A program made the translations under genes and the position numbers. Positions 17,940 through 26,879 of a DNA stretch of 64,000 nt are shown one piece after another. The DNA is from Pseudoalteromonas rhizosphaerae (lineage in GTDB: Bacteria > Pseudomonadota > Gammaproteobacteria > Enterobacterales > Alteromonadaceae). The notes under the pieces were generated by a model. It saw only the letters and a program-made list of their open reading frames with translations. It did no database searches and was not told the DNA's origin. How positions within the stretch are numbered: the first letter of the stretch is position 1; every line of letters starts with the position of its first letter. The stretch is from the NCBI RefSeq assembly GCF_902498845.1, contig NZ_CABVLM010000002.1:248001-312000 (forward strand), read 5' to 3'.

Positions 17940-19024
17940 TGAAAGTTTTACATGTTGTTGGGAATGAAATAGAGCCATCGAACGGTATTGGTCGATTGAT
18001 CCCTGAGATGATCAAAATGCACAGCCTACACAGTGAATTAATAAAACCATCACTTTTGATTTTTGATAACTCATTCGATTCACAAGAAATTGAGGTGTTT
18101 AATTTCTTTGACATTAAAACACCCTCACTATTTTTAGAAAGCTTCGATTTGGTAGTTTTTCATGGTATTTATTATCTAAAGTATTATTCATTATATAAGC
18201 TATTAAAGTCTCTAAACATTAAATATATTGTAAAACCTCATTCAAGTTTGATGAAAGCGGCTCAGAAAAAGTCAAAGCTAAAGAAGATGATTGCAAATAG
18301 AGTATTTTATAAAAAGTTTATATCTTCAGCCGCTGGAACGATATTTACTAATGAAGATGAGAAAAAAAATTCTTTGTCCTGGAATGACAGCGAGTATATT
18401 GAGCCAAATGCTTTAGATTTTAATTATGAAAATCCGACTGAAAAGACGGTCAGTAAAGAAGAGCCTATTCGATTCATTTACCTTTCTAGAATTGACTTTA
18501 ATCATAAAGGCACTGATATTTTGCTTGATGCTCTAATGTTGATAAAAGAAAAAGGTTTGATTGACCGTATACATTTAGATATTTATGGAATCGGAAGTGA
18601 GAAAGAAGAGGCAATTGTTAGATCTTGTATTAAAAGTTTAGATTCACCTTACATAAAATTTAAAGGTGGTGTTTTTGGTGAGCAGAAAATTAACGCTTTT
18701 AAAGAATCAGATGTATTTGTTTTAACGTCTAGATATGAAGGTTTTCCCATGGCAATTCTTGAGGCGTTATATTTTGGTATTGCATGCTTAGTTACGCCGG
18801 GTGCTAATATGTCGGAAATATTAAATAAAAACGACATTGGCTGGTTGGCAGAAGGAACACCAGAATCAATCGCAAAGCACCTTTTAGAAATTAGTAGTTA
18901 TACTCGTGAAGATTTAACAGTCAAAATACTTAAAGCCCATGAATATGTTATTGATAATCATAGTTGGAAGCAAGTAACAAAAATAACTGAAAAATTATAC
19001 AATTCAGTAATAGAGATGAAATGA
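17939..19024 (+). CDS. Family 4 (GT-B) glycosyltransferase
   Basis: A 361-residue GT-B fold enzyme. The N-terminal half carries the acceptor domain (VVGNEIEPSNGIGRLIPEMIK); the C-terminal half has the GT4 donor-site motifs FIYLSRIDFNHKGTDILLDAL and SRYEGFPMAILEALYFGIACLVTPG with its EX7E element. The start codon shares an A with the Wzy stop, so translation is coupled. Sugar specificity is unknown. Confidence 0.88.
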   Translation: MKVLHVVGNEIEPSNGIGRLIPEMIKMHSLHSELIKPSLLIFDNSFDSQEIEVFNFFDIKTPSLFLESFDLVVFHGIYYLKYYSLYKLLKSLNIKYIVKPHSSLMKAAQKKSKLKKMIANRVFYKKFISSAAGTIFTNEDEKKNSLSWNDSEYIEPNALDFNYENPTEKTVSKEEPIRFIYLSRIDFNHKGTDILLDALMLIKEKGLIDRIHLDIYGIGSEKEEAIVRSCIKSLDSPYIKFKGGVFGEQKINAFKESDVFVLTSRYEGFPMAILEALYFGIACLVTPGANMSEILNKNDIGWLAEGTPESIAKHLLEISSYTREDLTVKILKAHEYVIDNHSWKQVTKITEKLYNSVIEMK

Positions 19025-19025
19025 T

Positions 19026-19931
19026 ATGAAAAAAGTTATTTTAGTTGGGGGGGCGAGCTTTATTGGCTTAAATTTAATTGAAAAGTTTCTTTCTGATTCA
19101 TATAGGATTTTTGTTTATGGGCGTACTGAGCCAAGTATAATTTCAGAAAATTTAACCTTTATCAAAGGGGAGTTGCATGAGATATCTGAAAAATTAGCTT
19201 TTTTATCGCCAGAAGAAATACATGATGCAATATATTTAGTCAATACAGTACCTGTAAATGGGAGTCTGGATAACTATAAGCAAGAAATTGCTAATAATAA
19301 AGCTGCCTTAACATCATTATTTATAATTGTTGAGCGAGTTATATTTTTTTCATCCGGTGGGCGAGTTTACAAAGATAGTAAGAATCCTCACCATGAGATT
19401 GATGAGCTGGGTCCTATATGCCCTTACGGTAAAAGTAAAGTTGAGTTAGAAGAATTTATCAAATTAGAAAGTATGCGTTTAGGAAAACAATTTTTAATTG
19501 TTAGGCCTGCTAATCCATACGGGAAGCACCAAAATATTAAAGGAACGCAAGGGTTAATTGCTGTACTTTTGGGACGAATTAAAAACTCTAATAGTATTGA
19601 GGTTTGGGGAACTGGTAATGAAGTGAGGGATTACATTTACATAGATGACTTTGTAAATTTGTTCATCCAATTATTAGAAGCTAATGACTTACCTTTTTCA
19701 ATATATAATATTGGATCTGGAGGAGGTCTATCAACATTGGATATCATCAAGGTAATAGACGGCGAATTAAGCGGGCGGTGTGATTATGTAATTAATTATA
19801 TAAAGCCCCCAAGTCCATTGATTGAATCAAATATTTTAGATGTTTCACGCTTAACCTCTGTTGTAACTGAACATAAGAAAACTAGTCTACGTGATGGTAT
19901 TCGTCACTTGATAAGCGAACTTGAACTCTAA
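19026..19931 (+). CDS. NAD-dependent sugar epimerase/dehydratase (extended SDR)
   Basis: A 301-residue extended short-chain dehydrogenase/reductase. The Rossmann motif is GGASFIGLN (residues 8-16), FFSSGGRVY carries the catalytic Ser, and YGKSK the Tyr-x3-Lys; RPANPYGKHQ, EVRDYIYIDDFVNLF and YNIGSGGGLS are typical of nucleotide-sugar epimerases. It follows the GT4 gene by two bases and so belongs to the operon. It may epimerise or reduce the donor of one of the locus 1 transferases; the substrate is not recognisable. Confidence 0.82.
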   Translation: MKKVILVGGASFIGLNLIEKFLSDSYRIFVYGRTEPSIISENLTFIKGELHEISEKLAFLSPEEIHDAIYLVNTVPVNGSLDNYKQEIANNKAALTSLFIIVERVIFFSSGGRVYKDSKNPHHEIDELGPICPYGKSKVELEEFIKLESMRLGKQFLIVRPANPYGKHQNIKGTQGLIAVLLGRIKNSNSIEVWGTGNEVRDYIYIDDFVNLFIQLLEANDLPFSIYNIGSGGGLSTLDIIKVIDGELSGRCDYVINYIKPPSPLIESNILDVSRLTSVVTEHKKTSLRDGIRHLISELEL

Positions 19932-19980
19932 GATTAAATCCCCAAAGTATGATAAAGCAACTAATTTTTAGGTTTTTGAT

Positions 19981-20718
19981 ATGTCGTTAATATCTATAGT
20001 TATGCCCGCTTACAACGCACAACACACAATTATTCAAAGTATAGAATCAATTTTAAAACAAACTCACACACAGTGGGAATTGTTAGTTACTGATGATAAT
20101 TCAACAGATGGTACAAAAGATATTATTTTAAATTATGCCGCTAAAGATGACAGAATAAAATATTATCTTAATCATGGTGTATCAGGTGCCTGGTCGGCTC
20201 GAAATAACAGTTTGAAATACATTTCTGGTGAGTATGTTGCTTTTTTAGATAGTGATGATACTTGGGAACCTTCGAAGCTAGTTTTACAATTGGAAGCAAT
20301 GGTCGAAAACGGTGTGTATGCATCTCATACTGCTTATAACCGAGTTGATAGCGTGGGGGCATTTTTAGGCTTTAAAAAAGCTAAAAAGTTAGTTACTTAT
20401 AAAGATATGCTAAAAGGAAATCAAATTGGCAATTTGACTGGAATATATAGCGTTAGCAAGTTAGGTGTTGTGATGCAGGAGCCTATTGGACATGAGGATT
20501 ATGATATGTGGCTTAGAATTTTGACACAAACTGATTCTGTAGGAGTATCTAGCCCCTTAGCAAATTATAGAGTGCATACTAATAGCCTGTCTGCAAATAA
20601 ATTTAAAGCTGCGATATGGCATTTTAAAATACTAAAGAAGCAAAAATTCATTTCACCAATAAATATTTGGTATTACTTTATGTGTTATTTCATCAATGCA
20701 ATTAAAAGTAGAGTTTGA
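19981..20718 (+). CDS. Family 2 glycosyltransferase
   Basis: A 245-residue GT-A transferase of the small WfgD/EpsE-like type. It opens with ISIVMPAYNAQHTIIQSIES, continues with LLVTDDNSTDGTKDI and the metal-binding FLDSDDTWEPSKL near residue 90, and has the GHEDYDMWLRIL motif and LANYRVHTNSLS in its second half. It is the last biosynthetic gene of locus 1, separated by 138 bases from rfaH. Donor unknown. Confidence 0.87.
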   Translation: MSLISIVMPAYNAQHTIIQSIESILKQTHTQWELLVTDDNSTDGTKDIILNYAAKDDRIKYYLNHGVSGAWSARNNSLKYISGEYVAFLDSDDTWEPSKLVLQLEAMVENGVYASHTAYNRVDSVGAFLGFKKAKKLVTYKDMLKGNQIGNLTGIYSVSKLGVVMQEPIGHEDYDMWLRILTQTDSVGVSSPLANYRVHTNSLSANKFKAAIWHFKILKKQKFISPINIWYYFMCYFINAIKSRV

Positions 20719-20763
20719 TCTTCTACCCTATTTTAACTTGAAAAGTTTTAATCGGTTTTTTTA

Positions 20764-20793
20764 TAGACACCACCCTAAAGTAGCACGTATAAT
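20764..20793 (+). promoter_or_regulatory. Putative sigma-70 promoter of rfaH
   Basis: TAGACA (20764-20769) and a perfect TATAAT (20788-20793) are separated by 18 bases. Transcription would begin near 20800, giving a leader of about 55 bases. One arm of a long inverted repeat (CCCTAAAGTAG, 20773-20783) lies within the spacer. Confidence 0.45.
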
Positions 20794-20798
20794 CCCCC

Positions 20799-20851
20799 GC
20801 GTCTGAAATGAGAATATGCAGCTCTTAGACGCAAAGTCACTATTTTAGGGA
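20799..20851 (+). promoter_or_regulatory. Structured leader and RBS of rfaH
   Basis: GCGTCT (20799-20804) pairs perfectly with AGACGC (20827-20832). Outside it, CTATTTTAGGG (20840-20850) is complementary at 10 of 11 positions to CCCTAAAGTAG at 20773-20783. The 3' arm contains the rfaH Shine-Dalgarno AGGGA (20847-20851), six bases before the ATG. If transcription starts upstream of 20773 the RBS would be sequestered; from the TATAAT promoter only the inner hairpin is transcribed. Confidence 0.4.
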
Positions 20852-20856
20852 TTGAT

Positions 20857-21345
20857 ATGGATAGTTGGTACTTATTATTTTGTAAATCAAGGCAAGAAGC
20901 TCGTGCCCAAGTTAATTTACAAAACCAAGGGATTGAAGCTTTTTTTCCTCAGCTACAAAAACAACAGCTAATTAAGGGTCGTCGTACTTTTAAGCAATCT
21001 GCTGTGTTTCCTAATTATTTATTTGTTCGCTTAAATCCCTACACCGGCAACTTTGCTGCGGTAAAAAACACCCGCGGTATTAGTGGTTTTGTGTCGTATG
21101 GTGCATCGTATCAATTAGTACCTGCACAACTTATTAAAGAATTAAAAAATTTCGAGCTAGCGCAAGATAGTAATAATTTACCGCAACCCGGTGATTTAGT
21201 GTGCCTAAATAATGGCTCATTTAAAGACGTACAAGCAATATTTAAAGAGCCAGATGGCGAGATGCGCAGCATACTGTTAATTAACCTACTCAATAAACAA
21301 ATAGAAATGAGCGTAGATAACAGCGACGTAAGAAAAGTAGGGTAA
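20857..21345 (+). CDS. rfaH: Transcription antiterminator RfaH (NusG paralogue)
   Basis: A 162-residue NusG-family protein. The NGN domain is clear: WYLLFCKSRQEARAQVNLQNQGIEAFFPQ at 4-32, then FPNYLFVRL and the KNTRGISGFVSYG loop; a KOW-type C-terminal domain follows (LPQPGDLVCLNNGSFKDVQAIF). RfaH is recruited to an ops element in the non-template strand and lets RNA polymerase read through long surface-polysaccharide operons while coupling translation. Its location between two polysaccharide loci suggests a local regulator for one or both. A convincing ops sequence was not found. Length matches E. coli RfaH (162). Confidence 0.93.
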   Translation: MDSWYLLFCKSRQEARAQVNLQNQGIEAFFPQLQKQQLIKGRRTFKQSAVFPNYLFVRLNPYTGNFAAVKNTRGISGFVSYGASYQLVPAQLIKELKNFELAQDSNNLPQPGDLVCLNNGSFKDVQAIFKEPDGEMRSILLINLLNKQIEMSVDNSDVRKVG

Positions 21346-21394
21346 AAGTTAAAGGTTAAAGGCATTAGTGAAGTGACAATGACCTAATGAACAC

Positions 21395-22325
21395 GCGTCA
21401 GCAAGCTTAACGCCTACGGTGTTAAATTGTATTCTGGTGTTTAATTACGTGCAGGCGAGTGGCTTGCCGTCGCGAAAGATTTACTCAGTGCTCGGTGATA
21501 AAAATGGTTTTCATATGAGCCGGCTTTGGCCCTAAAAGAATAAAGATTCACCACAGAGAATACCGAGATCACAGAGGAAGGAATAATAAGTTAACCTAAG
21601 GGTTGCATAAATGTTTTCTCGGTGTTACGAAGTATCTCTGCGCTCTCGGTGGTAAAAACAGTTTTGTAGGCGAGTGGCTTGCCACCGCGAAAGATTTACT
21701 CAGTGCTCGGTGATAAAAATGGTTTTCGTATGAGCCGGCTTTGGCCCTAAAAGAATAAATATTCACCACAGAGAACACCGAAATCACAGAGGAAGGAATA
21801 AGAAGTTAACCTAAGGGCTTCATAAATGTTTTCTCGGTGTTGCGAAGCTCGGTGGTAAAAATGGTTTTGTAGGCGAGTAGCTTGCTACCGCGAAAGATTT
21901 ACTCAGTGCTCGGTGATAAAATTGGTTTTCGTAAGAGCCGGCTTTAGCCCGAAAAGAATAAAGATTCACCACAGAGAACACCGAAATTACAGAGGAAGGA
22001 ATAATAAGTTAACCTAAGGGTTGCATAAATGTTTTCTCGGTGCAGCGAAGCATCTCTGCGCTCTCGGTGGTAAAAATGGTTTTGTAGGCGAGTGGCTTGC
22101 CACCGCGAAAGATTTACTCAGTGCTTGGTGATAAAAATGGTTTTCGTAGGAGCCGGCTTTAGCCCGAAAAGAATAAATATTCACCACAGAGAATACCGAG
22201 ATCACAGAGGAAGGGATAATAAGTTAACCTAAGGGTTTCATAAATGTTTTCTCGGTGTTGCGAAGCATCTCTGCGCTCTCGGTGGTAAAACAGTTTTATA
22301 GGCGAGTGGCTTGCCACCGCGAAAG
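21395..22325. repeat. Tandem composite repeat of about 210 bp (REP-A + REP-C + MITE-like hairpin)
   Basis: The rfaH-wza gap of 1.7 kb has no gene. It opens with a B-type REP (21395-21417) and then four successive units starting at 21451, 21666, 21869 and 22084, with a fifth beginning at about 22298. Each unit holds an A-type hairpin (GCGAGTGGCTTGCCACCGC), the phrase ACTCAGTGCTCGGTGATAAA, a C-type hairpin (GAGCCGGCTTTAGCC) and a MITE-like element from CACCACAGAGAACACCGA to CTCTCGGTGGTAAAA. Nearly identical 63-codon minus-strand reading frames at 21596-21787 and 22014-22205 are by-products of the duplication, not genes. Confidence 0.9.
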
Positions 22326-22410
22326 GTCTTGTATTTTACAATTTGAATTAAACTGACCAGAACGTAGGAACTGTAACCTAGGGGCGGAAGCGTGTCCGAA
22401 GGACTAGACA

Positions 22411-22870
22411 AGCAAAAGATTTTAAGTGATTTATTCACAAAGAGGTTAAGAGACGCTGCGCTTAAGAGTAAGATATAAATAGGTATGTTTTCTCATTTAC
22501 CCTCATTGTTTTCTCTTTGTGCAAAAAGTGGTTTTCGTAGGAGCGGGCTTTAGCCGCGAATGGTTTCTCAGTGCAGCAAAGCGACTCGGTGCCCTCGGTG
22601 GTAAAAATTGTTTTGTAGGCGTGGGTTTATCTCGAGCAAAAGATTTTAAGTGATTTATTCACAAAGAGGTTAAGAGACGCTGCGCTTAAGAGTAAGACAT
22701 AAATAGGTATGTTTTCTCATTTACCCTCATTGTCTTCTCTTTGTGCAAAAATGGTTTTGTAGGCGAGTGGCTTGCCACCGCGAATGTTTACTCAGTGCTC
22801 GGTGATAAAAATGGTTTTCGTAGGAGCCGGCTTTAGCCGCGAAAGGTTTGACCTTTCATCTTTAGCTTTA
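22411..22870. repeat. Duplicated 116-bp hairpin element plus REP copies
   Basis: Two copies (22411-22526 and 22635-22750) differ at only a few positions. Each runs from AGCAAAAGATTTTAAGTGAT to CTCTTTGTGCAAAA and is bounded by the inverted pair TTCACAAAGAG/CTCTTTGTGCAAA with an internal AAGAGACGCTGCGCTTAAG palindrome. C-type hairpins lie at about 22538-22560 and 22820-22843 and an A-type at 22758. A relic of the element is seen near 53336-53375. Confidence 0.85.
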
Positions 22871-22913
22871 AAACTGATTAACCTAGAACACTAAATTAAC
22901 AAAAAAGTTAACT

Positions 22914-22967
22914 GCTTGCACAGTAAACGTGCAAGCAACCTTGCGAAGCAAGGATAGCCATGCTTTA
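22914..22967 (+). promoter_or_regulatory. Two adjacent stem-loops in the wza leader, with an ops-like motif
   Basis: GCTTGCAC/GTGCAAGC (8-bp perfect stem, 22914-22936) is followed two bases later by CCTTGC-GAA-GCAAGG (22939-22953). Directly after comes GATAGCCATGCTTT, which resembles the RfaH ops sequence followed by TGCTTT, with one inserted base. These sit about 100 bases before wza. Neither stem has a T-run, so they are not simple terminators. Confidence 0.4.
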
Positions 22968-23046
22968 ATTAGCCAGCAAAAAATAACAGCAATATATTTA
23001 AAATAAGCTGAAAGTTTTAGAATTTAATATTATTTGGGAATAAACA

Positions 23047-24165
23047 ATGGCGCTAAGCTGTAAAACACTTGTAGCATCACTCACGTTGCTAACAATGACA
23101 GGTTGTACAATCATCCCCGGTAGCCATTTCGAAGGAATCGAATCGGGTGAACAAACAAAAAACCTTGAACAAGACCTTGAAAAAGTAAATATTCAAATTA
23201 TTGACTCATCTTTAATTTATCAGCAAAAACAATCGCGCAAAAAAACTAAGCCACCTTCAAGCCTTGATGGTTTAAATGTTAATAATTACGAATACATACT
23301 TGGTGTAGGTGATGTACTTACCATTGGTGTATGGGATCACCCAGAATTAACCATACCAGCTGCAGTACAACGTACCGCTGAGTTTGATGGTTTTCGCGTG
23401 CAAGCAGACGGTACCATTACTTACGCTTATGCGCCGAATATTCAGGCTGCAGGTAAAACAGTACAACAAGTACATAATGAGTTAGTTAAGCGCTTAAGTC
23501 GGGTGATTGAAGATCCGCAAGTTGATATCAAAGTGGTTGGTTTTCGCAGCCAAAAAGCTTACGTAACTGGCGAAGTAACTAAGCCTGGTGTATACCCAGT
23601 AACCGAAATACCACTCACATTGATTGATGCCTTAAATCAAGCCGGCGGACTGACTGAGAATGCTGATTGGCGCACAGTAACGTTTACTCGCGGCGACAAA
23701 ACTGAAGTAATTAAGCTTGATGATTTTTATGCGCATGGCGATATTTCGCAAAACCGTTTGTTACAACATGGCGATATAGTGCATGTAAACCGTAATGATT
23801 TACAGCGTGTTTTTGTTTTAGGAGATGTTAAAAAAGCGGGTTCAGTTGATGTAAACCGTTATGGTTTAAACCTTGCTGAAGCACTCAGTAATTCCGGTGG
23901 ACTAAACGAAAACACCGCCGATGCGAATGGTGTGTTTGTGCTACGTAAACGTAACCTTGAAACCGATGGTGTGATTGCCGATGTATACCAGCTGCATGCA
24001 AAAAATGTTGCAGCGTTGGTATTGGCCGAGCAATTTGAATTACAACCTCACGATATCGTATATGTAACATCGGCACCGCTTGCTCGTTGGAACCGTGTAA
24101 TTAGCCTATTACTACCATCAATATCAACAGTAGATGCTGTTAACGATGTAGCCAACACTAATTAA
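23047..24165 (+). CDS. wza: Outer-membrane polysaccharide export lipoprotein Wza
   Basis: Wza forms the octameric outer-membrane channel through which capsule polymer leaves the cell. The 372-residue protein begins with a lipoprotein signal (lipobox ending TGC, Cys at residue 20). It has the PES domain (LGVGDVLTIGVWDHPEL, then DGFRVQADGTITYAY) at about 80-170, two SLBB domains (KAYVTGEVTKPGVYPVTE and VFVLGDVKKAGSVDVN) and a C-terminal amphipathic helix (NRVISLLLPSISTVDAVNDV) that forms the membrane pore. Length is typical (E. coli Wza 379). It starts the wza-wzb-wzc operon, 13 bases before wzb. Confidence 0.96.
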   Translation: MALSCKTLVASLTLLTMTGCTIIPGSHFEGIESGEQTKNLEQDLEKVNIQIIDSSLIYQQKQSRKKTKPPSSLDGLNVNNYEYILGVGDVLTIGVWDHPELTIPAAVQRTAEFDGFRVQADGTITYAYAPNIQAAGKTVQQVHNELVKRLSRVIEDPQVDIKVVGFRSQKAYVTGEVTKPGVYPVTEIPLTLIDALNQAGGLTENADWRTVTFTRGDKTEVIKLDDFYAHGDISQNRLLQHGDIVHVNRNDLQRVFVLGDVKKAGSVDVNRYGLNLAEALSNSGGLNENTADANGVFVLRKRNLETDGVIADVYQLHAKNVAALVLAEQFELQPHDIVYVTSAPLARWNRVISLLLPSISTVDAVNDVANTN

Positions 24166-24178
24166 GGGTTAATAAAAG

Positions 24179-24613
24179 ATGTTTGATTCTATTTTAGTAG
24201 TGTGCGCAGGTAATATTTGCCGCAGTCCAACGGCTGAATACGTATTAAAAAGTAAGTTAGCTGGTAAAAATATCAAAGTATCGTCTGCTGGTTTAACCGC
24301 GCTTGAAGGTAAAGCTGCCGACGCGACAGCAAAGCAGATTGCTGCAACGAATGGTATAAATATGGACGAGCACCAAGGTCGGCAGTTAACATCAAGCCTA
24401 GTTGCGCAAAACAGTGTTATTTTAGTGATGGAACAACGCCACTTAACTGACCTGTGTAGTCGCTACCCCGAAGCGCGCGGCAAAACCTTTTTACTCGGTA
24501 AATGGTTGGATGATAAAGAAGTGCCAGATCCATATCGGCAGAGTCTTGAAGCATTTGAACACGTTTATGCATTAATCGACAGCGCCTGTAGCGCTTGGCA
24601 AAAGTATTTATAA
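24179..24613 (+). CDS. wzb: Low-molecular-weight protein tyrosine phosphatase Wzb
   Basis: A 144-residue cytoplasmic phosphatase that dephosphorylates the Wzc tyrosine tail, allowing cycling of capsule assembly. The P-loop Cys-x5-Arg is at residues 9-15 (VCAGNICRSPTAEY), and the general-acid Asp lies in VPDPYRQS near residue 120. Length is that of E. coli Wzb (147). It lies between wza and wzc with gaps of 13 and 14 bases. Confidence 0.96.
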   Translation: MFDSILVVCAGNICRSPTAEYVLKSKLAGKNIKVSSAGLTALEGKAADATAKQIAATNGINMDEHQGRQLTSSLVAQNSVILVMEQRHLTDLCSRYPEARGKTFLLGKWLDDKEVPDPYRQSLEAFEHVYALIDSACSAWQKYL

Positions 24614-24627
24614 GGATAGGCTAGTAC

Positions 24628-26868
24628 ATGAATGCTCAGCCCACTGCATTAGCAGCAAACAAACAAAATAGACAAGACACGCAAGCAAGCCAAGAAATTG
24701 ACCTAATGGCGCTGTTAGGTGCTTTGATAGATCGTAAATTTTTTATAATCGCCTTAACAGCTGCGTTTATGGCTGTGGGTGTGGTTTACGCGGTGTTTTC
24801 GACCCCAGTATACCAAGCTACAGCGATGATCCAAGTTGAAGAAAGCGGTGGCTCAGTGCCTGGTTTTGACGATATGTCGGGCATGTTTGAAAGTACTTCA
24901 GCTGCGGTAACTGAAATTGAACTGCTAAAATCACGCTCAGTCATTGGTGAAGCGGTTGATACCTTGCACCTTGATGTAGTTGCAGAGCCTAAATTATTCC
25001 CGTTTATAGGTAGCCGTGCGTTTCGTAAATTTAGCCCAATGAGTGACGGCGAATTAGCTGAACCGAGTTTTGGCGCTAGCTCGTATGCGTGGGGCGGTGA
25101 GAGCATTGATGTATTTAGGTTCGATGTACCACCTTCAGCGATTGGTTCGGCTTTTACTTTAGTAGCACAAAAAAATAATGTTGTGGCATTATTAAATGGT
25201 GATGGTGAGCAAATATTAGCGGGTAAAGTAGGGCAAGAGCTCACTAATGGTAAGTTTAACTTAACGATACGTAGCTTAAATGCCCGTGCTGGTACTGAGT
25301 TTACAATACTACGCAAAGACCGTTTAAACACTATTTTAGACTTACAGGCCGCCATTGATGCCAGCGAAAAGGGCAAAGACTCCGGTATTATTAACTTAAG
25401 CCTGCAGAGCGAACAACCAGATTATGCTGAAAAAGTACTTGATAAAGTCGCGGGTATTTATGTACGCCGTAATGTAGAGCGTAATTCAGCCGAAGCGCAA
25501 AAATCCCTTGAGTTTTTAGAAGTGCAGCTACCAGAGATCAAAAAGCAGTTAGAGTTTGCTGAGCAACGTTTTAACGACTACCAAATTAAACGTCAGTCAA
25601 TCAATATTACCCTTGAAACCCAAGGCGTATTAGAGCAAGTAGTTAAACTTGAAACAAAACTACAAGAGCTTGAGTTAAAACGCTTAGAAATGAGCCGCAA
25701 GTTTAAAAAAGATCACCCAACTTACCAAGGCTTAATTGAGCAAATCAACGCAGTTAATGAGCAGAAAAAGGAACTAGTGGGTGAAGTAGGTAACCTACCA
25801 GAGACTCAACAAGAGCTGCTGCGTTTAAGGCGCGATGTAGAAGTAAGTAACCAAATTTATACGTTACTACTGAGCAAAACCCAAGAGCTTGATATAGTGC
25901 GCGCAGGCACAGTTGGTAATGTGCGTATTATTGACTTTGCAGAGGTGAACACCTCAAAACCGGTTAAGCCTAAAAAAGCCTTGATAGTCGTGATGGCTAC
26001 TATGCTAGGTGGTATGTTAGCTGTTGCAATTGTGCTGGTGCAAAAAGCCATGCACAAAGGCGTTGAAGACCCAAATGAGATTGAGGCAATTGGCCTGCCA
26101 GTATATGCCAGCGTACCGTACTCAGATTATCAAGATAAACTCACTGGTTTTAGTAAATCACTTAAAAACAAAGCGAATAAACCTAAATCCATCTTGGCGC
26201 TTGATAACCCAGCGGATTTATCAATTGAGGCACTGCGAAGCCTACGTACTAGTTTACATTTTGCGATGATGGAAGCTAAAAATAACCTAATTGCAATTTC
26301 CGGCCCAAGCCCGGGTGTGGGTAAATCATTTGTATCAGTTAACTTAGCAGCAGTATTGGCACAAAGCGGTAAAAAAGTACTGATAATCGATGCCGATATG
26401 CGTAAAGGCTACTTACAAACCCAGTTTGGTTTAAAGTGGGATGATGGCTTGAGTGATTACTTATCTGGGCGTTTAAACCTTGAGCAAGTAACCAAGCCAA
26501 CCACTGTAGAAGGGTTGAGTGTTATTACCCGTGGGCAAATACCACCAAACCCATCAGAGTTACTGATGCACAGTAATTTTAGTAAGCTAGTTGCCGAGGT
26601 AAGTAGCGCATACGATATAATAATTGTTGATACACCACCTATTTTAGCGGTAACCGATCCGGCAATAGTTAGCGCCCATACTGGCACTACATTATTAGTA
26701 ACACGTTTTGGCCAAAATCATATTAAAGAGATCGAACTTACCCGTAATCGTTTTGAACAAAATGGCACAGATGTTAAAGGCGTAGTGTTCAATGGTGTAG
26801 TTAAAAAAGCCAGTAACGCTTACGGCTATTACGGTTACTACAATTACGAATATAAATCGGATAAGTAA
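24628..26868 (+). CDS. wzc: Wzc polysaccharide co-polymerase and tyrosine autokinase
   Basis: A 746-residue PCP-2a protein controlling high-molecular-weight polymerisation and export together with Wza. Layout: cytosolic N-terminus, TM1 at about 36-56, a large periplasmic Wzz-like region with long coiled-coil helices (about 290-400), TM2 at about 452-474 after KPVKPKKALIV, and a BY-kinase domain with Walker A GPSPGVGKSFVS near 560, Walker A' VLIIDADMRKG and Walker B IIVDTPP. The C-terminus carries the Tyr cluster YGYYGYYNYEY that is autophosphorylated and is the Wzb substrate. All catalytic elements are intact. Confidence 0.96.
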   Translation: MNAQPTALAANKQNRQDTQASQEIDLMALLGALIDRKFFIIALTAAFMAVGVVYAVFSTPVYQATAMIQVEESGGSVPGFDDMSGMFESTSAAVTEIELLKSRSVIGEAVDTLHLDVVAEPKLFPFIGSRAFRKFSPMSDGELAEPSFGASSYAWGGESIDVFRFDVPPSAIGSAFTLVAQKNNVVALLNGDGEQILAGKVGQELTNGKFNLTIRSLNARAGTEFTILRKDRLNTILDLQAAIDASEKGKDSGIINLSLQSEQPDYAEKVLDKVAGIYVRRNVERNSAEAQKSLEFLEVQLPEIKKQLEFAEQRFNDYQIKRQSINITLETQGVLEQVVKLETKLQELELKRLEMSRKFKKDHPTYQGLIEQINAVNEQKKELVGEVGNLPETQQELLRLRRDVEVSNQIYTLLLSKTQELDIVRAGTVGNVRIIDFAEVNTSKPVKPKKALIVVMATMLGGMLAVAIVLVQKAMHKGVEDPNEIEAIGLPVYASVPYSDYQDKLTGFSKSLKNKANKPKSILALDNPADLSIEALRSLRTSLHFAMMEAKNNLIAISGPSPGVGKSFVSVNLAAVLAQSGKKVLIIDADMRKGYLQTQFGLKWDDGLSDYLSGRLNLEQVTKPTTVEGLSVITRGQIPPNPSELLMHSNFSKLVAEVSSAYDIIIVDTPPILAVTDPAIVSAHTGTTLLVTRFGQNHIKEIELTRNRFEQNGTDVKGVVFNGVVKKASNAYGYYGYYNYEYKSDK

Positions 26869-26879
26869 AACGTAGCGGC

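Noticed and set aside
21596..22205. Two near-identical 63-codon minus-strand reading frames (21596-21787 and 22014-22205)
   Set aside because: They coincide with the tandem composite repeat and their sequence is the repeat read through; no ribosome-binding site or protein-like composition.
24786..25376. 196-codon minus-strand reading frame inside wzc
   Set aside because: Antisense shadow of a complete, recognisable Wzc; no domain or ribosome-binding site.
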